Below, in pieces: positions 12,160 through 23,785 of a stretch of 64,000 nucleotides of DNA (its first letter is position 1; every line of letters starts with the position of its first letter). Location: contig NC_086024.1 of assembly GCF_036323735.1 (NCBI RefSeq), positions 68,940,424 through 69,004,423 on the forward strand. The letters run 5' to 3'. Position numbers and translations under genes: made by a program. Source of the DNA: Rattus norvegicus (taxonomy: Eukaryota > Chordata > Mammalia > Rodentia > Muridae). The notes under the pieces are model-generated. The model searched no databases, was not told the DNA's origin, and worked only from the letters and a program-made list of their open reading frames with translations.

Positions 12160-12365
12160 GACCTTGTTACATTCTAGACACTGAGTTAACTATTTGTCAT
12201 GAATAATATCTTTTGATTTCCACATGCCTTTGGAATAGATGTCACATTTTTCTAAATATGCAACTGTAGCTCTGAGTGGTTAGGTAAATTTCTGAGTGCT
12301 ACTTAAATGTTGAGTCTTAGAAGTAAACTCTGAACCAGGTCGACAGACTTATGGCCTTGCCAACA
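12160..12365 (+). mobile_element. MIR SINE fragment (ancient)
   Basis: The order of motifs follows the MIR consensus by eye: 'attctagacactgagttaac', a stretch like 'atcctcac..' at about 12210, 'gcaactgtagctctgag' matching the 'gaaactgaggcacag' segment, then 'ggttaggtaaatttctgag' and 'gaagtaaactctgaacc'. MIR is a tRNA-derived SINE shared by all mammals. Heavily diverged. Confidence 0.6.
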
Positions 12366-13490
12366 ATATTGTATAATTTCCAGGATACAATTTTCATCCT
12401 GGAAATATTAGGTTAGATATGAATCATGATAGTTTAATGAGATGAAACTATTCAAATTATGTTGAAAAGTGAAAATTCACCTCCACCCCCCATGTATGAG
12501 TCTTTTGGACTTTTTCCATGTAATTTTGTTTTACAGTGTTTAATAGATCATGTCTAAAGTGAATGGAAAAGAGGATGACTCCTTGACTACTGGTTTCTAA
12601 AATATGAAAAGTCTGTTAGCAGTTTTCCCCTTTTAGATTCAACTCATGAAATGTGAGATTTTACTCATTGCTTCCTCAGTAAGAGGCCCAATTTACATGC
12701 ATGCATTGCAGTTCAGTATGAAAACATTATTCTTTGTTGTATAATTACTTTGACCCAGAATTCAACAAATAGAAACATGTTTATAAGATTGTAATGCTAA
12801 TTTACATGAAATGGGAAAGCTTCCAATGTTAAACATTTAACAAAAGAAATATAATCTCAAGAATAGCCAGCTATTTTCCAAAGAAGTCAAAATAGCATCA
12901 ATACTGCTATTATGCTTGGAATACCTTTATATTCACAGGGGTTTCTTATTTAAGGAATCTTCAAGACATGTTTTTTTATTTACAAAATCCTTTTCCCATT
13001 ACAGACAGGGACTCCAATATAAGGCAACAAGAGACAGGCAATAAAAAGTATTGTGTATAGTGACAGAGCCCACTATACTATAAAGAACACAAGCATTACA
13101 TGACATTTATAGAAAGCAAGCATATCAAAATCTTACATTTATTTTTGTCACAAGATTACAGCACTTTGATTTATGTGTCTAAATTGGCTGCCAGAAGGCA
13201 GTGAGAACAGACCAACAGTTTCAAAAACAACTTTCACATGGTTTATTGGCACACTTTCTTTCTGCCCAATACTATTTCCTTTGGGTTCACAAAGTCAACA
13301 CAGTAACTTTTTAGAACATATATTTGAAATCCAATGACTAGAAAGATATAAGACAGAGATTAAGATGTGGAATTTAAGTTTCACAATACACGCATACACA
13401 CACACACACAAGTGTATAATGTACATGTATATCAAATGTGTTCATATCTCATAACATGACACCAAATTCTATGCGATTGTAATTTAATTT
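12366..13490. other. Unique intergenic sequence
   Basis: No gene or confident repeat seen; a short (CA)n run lies at 13395-13410. Confidence 0.5.
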
Positions 13491-13611
13491 TATCTGTGTG
13501 AGAGCTTCACATTATTTATATGTATGTATATATACATATATATTAAATATACATAATTTCTACCACTCTCTCCCCTACCAACTCCTTCTATAATCACATT
13601 TCATCACAAAT

Positions 13612-13626
13612 CTGTGACCTCTTCTT
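13612..13626. repeat. Left target duplication of L1 13627-14232
   Basis: ctgtgacctcttctt, repeated exactly at 14233-14247. Confidence 0.88.
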
Positions 13627-14232
13627 TTTTTTTGTTTTTTATTTTATTTTATTTTTTTTATTAACTTAAGTATTTCTTATTTACATTTCTAATGTTACTC
13701 CCTTTCCCTGTTTCCGGGCAAACATCCCCCTAATCCCTCCCCCTCCCCTTCTTTATGGGTGTTCCCCTCCCCACCCTCCCTCCATTGCCACCTTCCCCCC
13801 AACAATCACGTTCACTGGGGGTTCAGTCTTAGCAGGACCAAGGGCTTCCTCTTCCACTGGTGCTCTTACTAGGATATTCATTGCTACCTATGAGGTCAGA
13901 GTCCAGGGTCAGTCCATGTATAGTCTTTAGGTAGTGGCTTAGTCCCTGGAAGCTCTAGTTGCTTGGCATTGTTGTACTTTTGGGGTCTCGAGCCCCTTCA
14001 AGCTCTTCCAGTTCTTTCTCTGATTCCTTCAACGGGGGTCCGATTCTCAGTTCAGTGGTTTGCTGCTGGCATTTGCCTCTGTATTTGCTGTATTCTTGCT
14101 GTGTCTCTCAGGAGAGATCTACATTTGGCTCCTGTCGGTTTGCACTTCTTTGCTTCATCCATCTTGCCTAATTGGGTGGCTGTATATGTATGGGCCACAT
14201 GTGGGGCAGGCTCTGAATGGGTGTTCCTTCTG
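13627..14232 (-). mobile_element. 5'-truncated L1 3' UTR, antisense, with exact target duplication
   Basis: On the minus strand this is the last about 600 bp of a young-type L1 3' UTR. The poly(A) end appears as T-rich sequence at 13627-13665 and the G-quadruplex block appears as C-runs (about 13724-13800). Duplicated flanks (13612-13626 and 14233-14247, 15 bp) prove target-primed insertion. Overlapping long open frames on the + strand (13959-14446) are antisense to the UTR and carry no meaning. Confidence 0.92.
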
Positions 14233-14247
14233 CTGTGACCTCTTCTT
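14233..14247. repeat. Right target duplication of L1 13627-14232
   Basis: Exact copy of 13612-13626. Confidence 0.88.
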
Positions 14248-14261
14248 AATTGCTCTTGTCA

Positions 14262-14268
14262 TACACAC

Positions 14269-14298
<30 letters not shown>
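14262..14298. repeat. (CA)n microsatellite
   Basis: About 18 CA units inside the unnamed dispersed repeat. Confidence 0.92.
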
Positions 14299-14300
<2 letters not shown>

Positions 14301-14377
14301 TACATTCTGCTCAGTTCATCTATTGTTGCTTATCAGTATGTGTGCTTACAGCTATCCACTTGGATAACCTAAGCTAC

Positions 14378-14763
14378 TGTGGTGGTTTGAATATGCTTGG
14401 CCCATCAAAAGTGGCACTATTAGGAGGTAGGGCCTTGTTGAACTAGTTATAGTCTTGTTAGAGAAAGTATGACACTATGTAGGTAGGAGGTATCCTAGTG
14501 CTCAACTTCTTTGCAATGTAGAAATAGAGCCTCCTCCTAGCTGCCTGCATATGAGAACCTCCTCCTTCTGGCTCCTTTTGGATAAAGATATAGAACTCTC
14601 AGTTCCTCTACCACTATGTCTGTCTGCATACTGCCATGCTTCTTGCAATGAGGATAATGGACTGAACCTCTGAAACTGTGAGCCAGTTCCAATAAATGTT
14701 TTCTTTTATAAGAGGTGCCTTAGTCATGATGTCTCTTCACAACAATGAAACACTAATTAAGAT
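14378..14763 (+). mobile_element. Solo MaLR LTR (ORR1-like)
   Basis: It opens with tgtggtggtttgaatatgct and continues with the 'cttggcccatcaaaagtggc' and 'aatggactgaacctctgaaa' segments typical of ORR1-type ERVL-MaLR LTRs. Near its 3' end are 'ccaataaatg' (polyadenylation signal) and 'agaggtgccttagtcatgat'. It ends near 'aattaagata'. Flanks gctac (14373-14377) and cctac (14765-14769) match at 4 of 5 bases, as expected for an LTR-element duplication. No internal region is attached, so it is a solo LTR. Confidence 0.75.
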
Positions 14764-14840
14764 ACCTACCGAAGGATAACCTACCAGTGTGTTTATCACT
14801 GGAGAAAATTGATCTCCCTCTCTCAGAAGCTGGTAGATTC

Positions 14841-15760
14841 GAGTCCCTTTTCCTTGTCATTTTAACACTATTGCATAGCAGGCACCCTTGTGTCCTTTAT
14901 CATACATTTTCTCTGAGCCTTATGAGGAGGAGTTGTTTTGTATATGTACCAGTAGGTGTTTAGAACTCTAAATGCCGTTCTTCTTTGTACTTTGACTAGT
15001 TGTGGTTTTCTGTAATAGGCTCTATCTGCTACAAACAGAAGCTTCTTTGAATGGGAAAAACTACAGTTATATGTTGATGTGGGAACAGGTCTGAGGATGG
15101 AGAGTGAGAGACAATAGAGTCACATGAGGAATCAGACTCCAGAGACTGCATCAAAGTATAGATCTGAGTTTATTGCATAGTCTATATGTTTACATACAGT
15201 GTTTGAGCCAATCCCAAGCCCCTAAATCCTTGGTCTGTAGTATCTCAGAACACTATCACTATCCTTCAATGAAAGCATTAACTGATGAGGTAACACAGAA
15301 AGAGTAGAGGGAGTATTATCCTGTGATAACTTCTGTGAAGACTTGGAAATGGGAAGGGGCAACCACCACACTGGCTTGAGTTCAATTTGGCAGTCTCACT
15401 GATGTGCTGGGAGCATCCTTAGATCTAATGCCATCAGGACATTTTGGGAAATCATAGGAGCCTAGGATGCTTTGTTCTCAATCCTACTTTAACCTTCACA
15501 AGGTCAACTTCTGTGGGTATAGAGATAAGTATTTTTATATGAAAAAATCACCATGCTAAAAGGTAATTATACTTCAATAATTGAGGGAAAATTTGTGTCA
15601 TATTCATACATTAAGACTGAACACACCATGTTTACACAAAGCATGATGAATTATCGGAATACAAATTTAAGTGAATGAAACCAGACCAAAAAAAAAAAAA
15701 ACAAAAACATAGTATGACTCAAATTTTTTGTTGTTCAAAACCAGGAGGGGTGGGAAACTG
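14841..15760. other. Intergenic sequence, possible old LTR remnant
   Basis: No gene seen. The stretch 15080-15500 has an LTR-like feel: 'gagtttattgca' at about 15167 gives AATAAA on the minus strand. I cannot define borders or a family. Confidence 0.3.
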
Positions 15761-16086
15761 ATGTCCTAGTAAACATTTCTATTGCTCTGATGACATCATG
15801 ATCAAGTTAACTTATGCAAAAAAGGCTTGCAGTTATGAAAGTTATTGTTTATAAGTGTGGAAAATATCATGACAAGAGGGATACTTGAGAGTTTATATCT
15901 TCATCCACAAGTAGGAAAAAAAGAGAGAAAGCATAGAATGAAGTGGGGGTGAGTCTTTTGAAACCTTAAAGCCTGCCCCAACCCTCTCTAACAAGGCCAA
16001 ACCTCCAAATCCTTCCACTAACTAGAAACCAAGTGTTCACACATAAGAGCATACAAAGAAGGGTCCTTCTCATTCAAACTACCACA
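15761..16086 (-). mobile_element. MaLR (MT/ORR1-type) LTR, antisense
   Basis: Read on the minus strand it starts at 16086 with a diverged 'ggtagtttgaatgagaagga', passes the 'ggaggtttggccttgttaga' and 'ggctttaaggtttcaaaaga' segments, and ends at 15761 in 'gctctgatgacatc' / 'tgtcctagtaa' sequence matching the usual MaLR 3' end in reverse. Old and diverged. Its right border abuts MaLR-internal-like sequence, so it is probably the 3' LTR of the element that continues to 17370. Confidence 0.65.
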
Positions 16087-17370
16087 TTCGTCTCTTTAGC
16101 TTCCATAGGCTTGTGACCATATCATAATACAAAATAAATTTAGTCCAACTTCAGAAGGCCTCATAGTCTTTTACAATATTTTTACTGCTTGATGTCCAAA
16201 GTCTCTCCTTATACTTTTGCAAATTTAATGAAAAATAAAACTCAGAGCAAACTAAGTATTTTCCACATGCGATGGCACAAAATATACATTACCAATCCAT
16301 AAAGAAGGACTGATGCATAGTAAGGAAGTACTGAGCCAAAGTGAGACCAAACCCTAGCAGGTCAAACTCATATCTATGCCTAATCAAAGGGTCAAGTTAG
16401 CTCCAACCTGTTGAGTTGAGTGTCTGTAATACATTCTGCTTTCTTTGACTGTCTTCACTGCCTGTGTGTAGCTCTCTTTTGCAATATCCTAGAACTCTGG
16501 CAAATCTAACATCTCAGAGTCTTGAAAGCAGTGCAGGTTTCAATTCCATAGCTTCGTACTATAGTCTCTCAGGGTTTCAGGGACTACCCTGCCACATGTA
16601 GCCTTAACAGCTTTCCTATCCACACACGAAGATCCATAACCCCTTTAGTTTTGTCTACTGGAGAGCCACTGTCATATACAGAGCACTGCCAAGTTCAAAT
16701 GCCCATTCGGAATGAAGACTGTCCTGCTACATTTTCAGCAAAATTTGTTTGTTTTTGCTTTTTTGGAGCAGAAATTTCTCATGCATTTTTAAAAATGAAT
16801 TTTGTCCTGATCCACTTTCTTTATTCCATTCCCAATCAGATTTACTTCATCACTTTTATCATACACCTTGGTTTCAACTTTAAAGTTCCCATTAAAGTTA
16901 CTATTTTTCCCCAGACTGTAAATTTTGCAATTTTTTACCCAATTGTTCTTTTTTTTCTCTGTAGACACTCATGAGAGTGATAACCACATGGCATGACTAA
17001 TTACCTCATAATAGAATCAACATTAGGCTACCTTGAAATCTCCTCCACTAAGGAAAGTAGTCCATTACTTTTAAGTGTAGCTTCATACAAATCTATGTTA
17101 AAGGCAAAATATAGCGACAGCCTTTGCCAAAATATCATAAGACAGGTTCCTAAACCAGGTGCTAATTATTTTTCATAGAAACCCTTTTGTGTGTGCCTCA
17201 ACAGACCACATTATTATCATCACTGTCTTCCGAATTCTGACTAGAATACCCCATCAATCTCTGCTTACAACATCAAATGGACTTCATAGTTCAAAGTCCC
17301 AAATTCCTCCAAAAAAAGACACACGATCAGGTCTGCCACAGCAATAACTTGCTGCCTGGTACCAACTTCT
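16087..17370 (-). mobile_element. MaLR internal region, antisense, non-coding
   Basis: The + strand text 'ccataggcttgtgaccatat ... tttagtccaacttc' (16105-16155) and, at the far end, 'caaatggacttcatagttca ... caggtctgccacagcaataa' (17270-17350) match a rodent MaLR internal sequence that I recognise in reverse orientation. MaLR internal regions lack functional gag-pol genes, and no meaningful ORF is present. A matching 5' LTR would be expected to the right of 17370 but is not recognisable. Confidence 0.6.
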
Positions 17371-18752
17371 CAGGTTTTTTTTCTGCTTTATTGTAATGCT
17401 GCTTTAAGATAATGTATAGTGAAAATATTGTCTTCTACATTAAATTTAACCATAGAGTCAAGAAGCACAGAAATCACTGAGATTCTTTTCTTCACATTGC
17501 AGGAAGTCTTTTTGTTCAATTGACAGGGAGCAGAGTGGTGAACTGTATGCAAAATATGTATCAGGGAAATATTTTCCTTGTCAATACCAAGAAGTTGTCA
17601 TATATACATATGTGTGTGATATATGTACACACACACACATATATGTATGTATGTATATATATATATACATATCAAGAAATGAGGAAGTTAAAAGATCAGA
17701 ATGGCTCTGAATGCCACTATCTTTAAAATGATGTGATTTTCAGTTAAGACAATGCAGAATTTGAAACAGCACAAAGCTGAAGAAATACAAAGAGCAAAGC
17801 CCACAGAAGGAAAAAGAAGGAAATTCAGAGGAAAATCACTTATTCCATGAGGATAGAAAGTTTTGCTGCTGGGAATGAAGCATTGGGCTAGCAACTTGGA
17901 GTTCTCCCTGGTGACAAGGGCAGTAGGCATAATTAAGTAAAAGTATAACATTTCCTTTGGGAACCACTTTCTCTCGTACTTGTAGCTTTCTCAGGAATCC
18001 TGGTCTAAAGTGAGAGAAGGAAAAAAACCTTCCCTCTTTATCTGCTCCAGCAGTTGCAGTTTTGACTTCAGTGCTAGATAGACTTCAGGTTTTGGAGCAA
18101 AACATATCCCTTCTTTCTCCAAGTTCCATGCCTTGCAGATATCTACAGTTCTGTTTCAGTATTCTGCATCTGTTTGTTCCATTAGGACACAAAACTTTAA
18201 CAGCAACTACAAATAAGAAAATAAAGAAAAAACAAGAAACAAGTCAGAACAATTCTGCTATGTTTTAATAAGAATAACAAATTTTAAACTACCATTCCTT
18301 TGTATGCAATTAACAGAAAATATTGTTAATGAAAAATGCATTTGATTTGATTTTATAGTGAGATGTAAATTCCAATGAGTAATCGCTATCACAATTCAGT
18401 TAGACACACCACAAGTGTACAGTAACCATGGCAGCCAGTGGTGCCTGGACTGGAGTGCAGAAGACTGGCAATCCCTAACAAGGAAAATAGAAAGATATCT
18501 AGAGAGACAAACCTGTTCCAAGGAAACATAAGAAGTTTCTCATAAAACAAATAGTGCAGTAGATATGTTTTCTTTTTCAGTGTAGCGTTCACTTCTTCCC
18601 CTTTGGTGATCTAAACTATGCTTTTTTCCCCCATGGGTCCAGAAAGAATTAAAACTGATATTTACATTTTTCCAAATTAACTTGGAAAAGTAAAGGAGTG
18701 TTCTTATTGCCTACTTGATTTTTCTTTTCTTTTGTTTCTTGTTTCATTTTGC
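17371..18752. other. Unique intergenic sequence
   Basis: Apart from the compound microsatellite at 17601-17672, nothing recognisable is present. The short open frames (for example 18062-18268) look like chance. Confidence 0.5.
17601..17672. repeat. Compound TA/TG/CA/GTAT microsatellite
   Basis: Alternating purine-pyrimidine tract with several short sub-runs. Confidence 0.85.
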
Positions 18753-18924
18753 TGTTTTATGTGCATTGGTGTTTTGCTTGCATGTATATCTTTATGAAGG
18801 TGTCAGATCCCTAGAATTGAAGTTCCAGACAGTGTTGAGCTGCCATTCAGTTGCCGGAAATTGAAGCTGGGTCATCTGGAAGAGCAACCAGTGCTCTTAA
18901 CCACACAGTCATCTCTCCTGTCCC
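18753..18924 (-). mobile_element. B3 SINE, antisense
   Basis: In reverse orientation the sequence runs from the B3 tail ('gtgcattggtgttttgcttg') through 'gaaggtgtcagatcccta' and 'tctggaagagcaaccagtgc' to the tRNA-like head 'agtcatctctcctgtccc'. B3 belongs to the tRNA-derived B2 superfamily of rodents. Confidence 0.82.
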
Positions 18925-19393
18925 TTCAATGTTGATTTTTTTATTTTATTTTATTGTGGTCTCTGTTATATGAGTCCTTGAAGTTCATTTAATCTTTTTT
19001 TTTTCTTAGCTCAAGACATGATCAATATAGCTCACTGGCTTTGTGTCTGCTTGGGGCAAAAAGCTCAAGGTCATTACTTGCACTGAGCAAGTCTTCAGAA
19101 CTTCGTTCATTTTGTGTTCATTAAGATGGTTGTCAAATTGTCGACTATTACTTATTCAGCCATTCACATAGTCCTGTTAGTATTTTGTTTTCATATGCCA
19201 TGAAACCTAGAGTTGCTGAATTTTTTAAGCCTAAATGATGTTTTGTATGGTACAATCTTACATTTTGAAGCTATATGCATCAAAGTTTAGAATCCTTTTC
19301 TTCGAAGTTCCTTTTATATTAGCATATTGACTTCTCTTTGTTTGATATGCCACTGATTTTTATTGGCATTTGTTTGAAAGACATTACATGTTT

Positions 19394-19452
19394 TACACAC
19401 ACACACACACACATACACACACACACAAACACACACACACACACACACACAC
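19394..19452. repeat. (CA)n microsatellite
   Basis: CA run with two short interruptions (ata, aaa). Confidence 0.92.
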
Positions 19453-19514
19453 CTTATCAGCTTATTTCAATTAATCATTTTGGTCATGTTTTAAGCACAA
19501 TTGTTTTGCAATTC

Positions 19515-19672
19515 ACATATGAAGACATGGTCTCACTGTATGTAGACCTGGAAAGCTTGTAACACACTATGTAGATCGAGCAGGTGGCCTTGTACTCATA
19601 GAGATCTGACTGACTCTGCATTTCCAGGACTAAAATCAAGGGTCTTCACCACAGCCTTCATGCACAGCCCTT
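19515..19672 (-). mobile_element. Old B1 SINE, antisense
   Basis: The order 'gacatggtctcactgtatgt', 'ctatgtagatcgagcaggtg', 'ccttgtactcatagagatct', 'ttccaggactaaaatcaagg' follows the reverse complement of the 7SL-derived B1 consensus. It is strongly diverged, so it belongs to an early B1 subfamily. Confidence 0.65.
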
Positions 19673-20819
19673 AATATGTTTGTAGTAAACAATATATAAC
19701 CAAGTGTATTTTATCAGAATTTTTCTTGGAACCGTTAGACACTCAAAATCATAGTGTGATGTGGACATGCTAAGGTTGATTTTATGATGCTGGACCATGG
19801 CTCTCAAAGCACCATGCTACTCTTTTAGATTGGTTATTGTTCAGCTAATTATTTTCACTGTATTATCTGTTCTTCCTACAGATAGAACAGTTATAGTTTA
19901 TAGTTTAATGCTTTGTGAGCATTCTTAACCCACTATTGTGATTCTTGGTTACCAATATAGTAAATGTTGCTGATTTCTTCTTATAATAAAAACAGCAAAA
20001 ATATTTACCTCTGATCATTCCCATTTCTTTTGCCTTATATTTTATTATTTTATTTTCTACTTAATTTTAACAACCTTAAATTATTATTGTGGTGGTATCT
20101 GTTTTCAACATTAAACACTTTACTGACTTTGAACCATTTACTAATTCTTTGCCACATAGGGTATTGCAGACACTTATTCCACCAGGAACAATTTCCTATT
20201 TTCTAAAAGTAAGTCTTTTGTAGTTCTGTCAGGATAACATCATAGTCTTCAACACATCTGTTCACCTTTTCTTTTCTCACTATAATACTTTATTCATGCA
20301 TATAATTCTCAATTGGCTGTTATTTCTGTTAACATTTTGAAGACATAATTTTCGTGGGTTTCTGGCCTCTTTTGTGTACTGTCAGTCTAATTCTGGTTCT
20401 TTTGTAATAGATCTGTCTTTTCTCTTTACTTGCATGTTTTTTAAACCACTGGCTTTAGCGGTTCATTTCACCACAATAGACCTAGTTTATGATTTGTTTA
20501 TATTAATTCTGCCTAGTTTTAAAATATAGCTAAAGCCTCAGATTATTACCTTGTAATCATTCCTCTATTCTTTTTTGATGAAATGCCTCTAAATATATGT
20601 TGAAATTTGCATTTTCTTCCAAGTACATTTAACATTACTTTTCATTCCTTTCTTACTTCATTTTGACAATTTAATTATCAATTTCATATATTCAATACTT
20701 AGTTTTTACTGGTTGATTTAACTCGCCACAACTCTCTTTTAAAGGCTGTATTTGTGGAAGAGGAAATAAAGGAGCATATGCATCTACGTGTATGTAAGGG
20801 TCAGATTATAACCTTAGCT
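19673..20819. other. Unique AT-rich intergenic sequence
   Basis: No gene or recognisable repeat. Confidence 0.5.
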
Positions 20820-20946
20820 GTCACTCCTACATTGCCATCCACCTTGAGATTTTTGAAGCAATACCTTTCAGTGGTCTGCAGTTCACCAAGTGTAGACTAG
20901 GATACCAATACAGAAAGCACTAGAGGTCTACCATCATGCCTGGATA
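20820..20946 (-). mobile_element. B4 SINE fragment, antisense, diverged
   Basis: The text 'ccatccaccttgagattttt ... cagttcaccaagtgtagact ... ccatcatgcctggatag' resembles the B1-like half of B4 in reverse. It directly precedes a MaLR LTR. Confidence 0.45.
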
Positions 20947-20949
20947 GTG

Positions 20950-21220
20950 TTGTAGTCAGAGTTCCATTGCTGTGAAGAAAAACCACGACCACACTACTGT
21001 TATAAAGAAGCACATTTAATTGGAACTGGATTATGGTCATGCCTTGGACATATGACACTTCAAACCCTTCCCTCCACAGTGACAGCCTTCCTCCAATTAG
21101 GGGAGACCTACTCCCACAAGCCACACCTTCTAATAGTGACACTACTTATGAGCCAAGCATTCAAACATGTGATTCTTTGTGAGGTTGGGTGGTAAGAAGG
21201 CATTCCTATTCAAATAAGCA
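20950..21220 (-). mobile_element. MaLR (ORR1/MT-type) LTR, antisense
   Basis: The sequence begins 'ttgtagtcagagttccattg ... tgtgaagaaaaaccacgacc', the reverse of a MaLR LTR 3' end, and ends 'ggcattcctattcaaataag', the reverse of its start. The middle is shortened relative to a full LTR of about 380 bp. Confidence 0.65.
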
Positions 21221-21373
21221 TGTATAGCAAATGATTTACTTGATAAAGTCTTTCTATAGCCCAGGATTATAACTCTTCATTTACTGTCCTAGATAGAATC
21301 AATATCAATATACTAATTTCAATTCCTATGCAATTATCACTTGTTTAAAAAATATTGAAATATGATCATTCTA

Positions 21374-22108
21374 GGTATGCACTCATTGATAAGTAGCTAT
21401 TAGCCCAAATGCTTGAATTGCCCTACATGCACAGAACACATGAAACTCAAGACGGATGATCAAAATGCGAATGCTTCACTCCTTCTTTAGAAGGGGAACA
21501 CGAATATCCTAGGCAGGGAATAGGGAGGCAAAGATTAAAACAGAGGCAGAAGGAACACCCATTCAGAGCCTGCCCCACATGTGGCCCATACATATACAGC
21601 CACCCAATTAGACAAGATGGATGAAGCAAAGAAGTGCAGGCCAACAGGAACCGGATGTAGATCTCTCCTGAGAGACACAGCAAGAATACAGCAAATACAT
21701 AGGCGAATGCCAGCAGCAAACCACTGAACTTAGAACGGGACCCCCGTTGAAGGAATCTTAGAAAGGACTGAAAGAGCTTCAAGGGGTTCGAGACCCCATA
21801 TGAACAACAATGCCAACCAACCAGAGCTTCCAGGGCCTAAGCCATTACCCAAAGACTGGGCTCCAACCTCATAGGTAGCAATGAATGACCCAGTAAGAGC
21901 ACCAGTAGAAAGGGAAGCCCTTGGTCCTGCCAAGACTGAACCCCGAGTGAACAAAATTGTTGGGGGGAGGGCGGTAATGGGGGGAGGATGGGGAAGGGAA
22001 CACCCATATAGAGGGGGAGGGGGAGGGGTTAGGGGGATGTTTGCCCAGAAACCGGGAAAGGAAATAACATTCGAAATGTAAATAAGAAATACTCAAGTTA
22101 ATAAAAAA
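21374..22108 (+). mobile_element. 5'-truncated young-type L1 3' end
   Basis: It starts in the last codons of ORF2 ('ggtatgcactcattgataag', stop 'tattag' at about 21400) and runs through a complete 3' UTR close to that of the young L1, with G-runs at 21961-22033 and an A-rich tail ending 'taataaaaaa'. The sequence aaaaaatat occurs at 21347-21355 and 22103-22111. This could be the target duplication, but about 18 bp of filler would then separate the left copy from the L1 start. Long open frames in both strands here are UTR artefacts. Confidence 0.9.
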
Positions 22109-22586
22109 TATGTTTAAATATTTATAATTGTAATATATCTTCTTAAACTTTCATTGAACATCCATGTACCTTTGGTTAAAAAATAATCTCTGAAATTTTT
22201 TATCTGTCAGTTTGTATCCAGAACTCCAGTAGCATTGCCAGCAAGGAATTGGGTTCTCATCTGGAGGCTATGTGGGTCACATAAATTCAAGCTTCAAACC
22301 TGTTTGATTTCCGATCTCAGTGAAATGTGCATGTCTCTTCCCCATCTTGTGTGAGGAAAGCCCCAATTCTCTTCCTGCTCTATGGGTAGATATTATTTAA
22401 ATTGAGAATGAAAGGCCAGAAATATGCCTCACCAAACCTGATGATTTGATTTGTATCCATAAGTGCCACATGGTGGAAAAAGATACTTGCCTCCTACAAG
22501 TTGTGCTACTTCTATATCATGCTCCCTCACATATAATATAGAAAGATAGATAGGGAGATATATCCATACATACATACATACATACA

Positions 22587-22617
<31 letters not shown>

Positions 22618-23678
22618 GTGGCTAAATAGGATAGACAGGCAGGCAGGCAAATAGACAAATAAATGTAACAAAAAGTATTGAAAATGAAGTGGGTTCTAGT
22701 GGTATTGATTGGATAAATTTAAACCCCTAGTTTCAAATGTTGACTGTTTTGCCTTTTTTCTCCGAGTGCAGAGAAGTTAAAACTTTTTCCTGTTGACAAA
22801 GCCATTCATAGGCCCTGCCTTCATGACAGAATTTTATTATCACATGCCTAACTTGAAAGGTTCCTTAGTTTCTCAGGTAAGGTGGAACAAGATTAATTCC
22901 TGCTTGCTTCTCACCCAAATGCAACCAAAAGTTCTGCACCTAGAAACAAAATTTTACTTTCTGTTTTATCATTATTCTCATTACTTTTATTATTCCTTTT
23001 TCTTATTCAAATTTCAGTTATGTTTTGACATATTGTCATGAGTGATCTTACACTTTCTCAAATAATTCTAGCTATATGGTCATCATAGTCTACCCACTTA
23101 GTAGAATCCTACATGTCATTTGAATTTTCATCTACTTTAATATTAATGAAGACTAAAACATGTTCCTATTCATAATAGTTATTGATTTTGACATAAGTAT
23201 GCCCCCATAGGAAACATATATTTACAAAGACCCCCTAGGGAAGTGTTACTGAATCTTTAATAGGCTCATGATTCACCTCAAAAATCTCATTAAAATGCAG
23301 ATCCCTTGTTTAGAAAGTGAATTATTATGTGATGTCAAGGTCACTGAAACCTCATGGCTCACATTTTGAGGAGTAAGGCTCAATGAGGTTATGCCATACT
23401 TTATTTAAGGAGATGACCCTCCAACGTCCATTAAAAATATTAATATTACTACCTAATTCTTTCCTCAAGGTATTCATATTATTTATATTTTAATGTATTA
23501 TTTCTAACTTTCCAAAGAGATGTACAAACATTCCTCTTAAATGCTATGTGTCATATTTTCCCACAGCTATTTGTGGTAAGTAAGTCTTGTAATAGATATT
23601 ATGTATATTTCTGTATCCTTGAGTTTCCCTACTCAGGGAAGACCACAGAGAAAAAACTGAGAAAACAATCACTTATTT
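22109..23678. other. Unique AT-rich intergenic sequence
   Basis: A (CATA)n tract at 22565-22616 is the only clear feature. No exon-like signal was recognised. Confidence 0.5.
22565..22616. repeat. (CATA)n microsatellite
   Basis: About 13 tetranucleotide units, followed by a short ggca repeat at 22636-22650. Confidence 0.92.
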
Positions 23679-23688
23679 AAGAAAAATA

Positions 23689-23785
23689 GGGGTTGGGGAT
23701 TTAGCTCAGTGGGAGAGCGCTTGCTTAGCAAGCACAAGGCCCTGGGTTCGGTCCCCAGCTCTGAAAAAAAGAAAAAAGAAAAAAA
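23689..23785 (+). mobile_element. ID SINE (BC1/tRNA-Ala derived), recent
   Basis: The body starts 'ggggttggggatttagctca' and contains tRNA-like A- and B-box sequence ('ggttcggtcccc'), ending 'cagctctg' followed by an A-rich tail with G interruptions. Target duplications aagaaaaata occur at 23679-23688 and 23786-23795. The body is close to the active ID consensus. ID elements expanded strongly in rat, so this is the best single species hint in the window. It contains an RNA polymerase III type internal promoter but is an interspersed copy, not a tRNA gene. Confidence 0.93.

Larger units (their letters stand above)
13490..14900. repeat. Dispersed repeat of unknown family, copy 1, split by L1 and LTR
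   Basis: Pieces at about 13540-13626, 14248-14377 and 14764-14840 together form one unit with a central (CA)n (14262-14298). The flanks, 'gacctcttctt-aattgctcttgtca' before and 'aaatacattctgctcag...' after the CA run, resemble 31885-32470 in the same order. I recognise it as a common rodent-type repeat but cannot name the family. An antisense L1 (13627-14232) and a MaLR LTR (14378-14763) are inserted into it. Confidence 0.5.

Noticed and set aside
13959..14446. Overlapping 70-128-codon frames on the + strand
   Set aside because: Antisense to an L1 3' UTR. The same peptides recur opposite 5729-6102, 21447-21782 and in 60080-60364, which shows they follow the repeat.
22565..22616. CRISPR-like tandem repeat
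   Set aside because: A tetranucleotide microsatellite without spacers; the setting is a mammalian genome.
23689..23760. tRNA-Ala-like gene
   Set aside because: It has A- and B-box-like sequence but the A-rich tail and target duplications identify an ID SINE copy rather than a tRNA gene.
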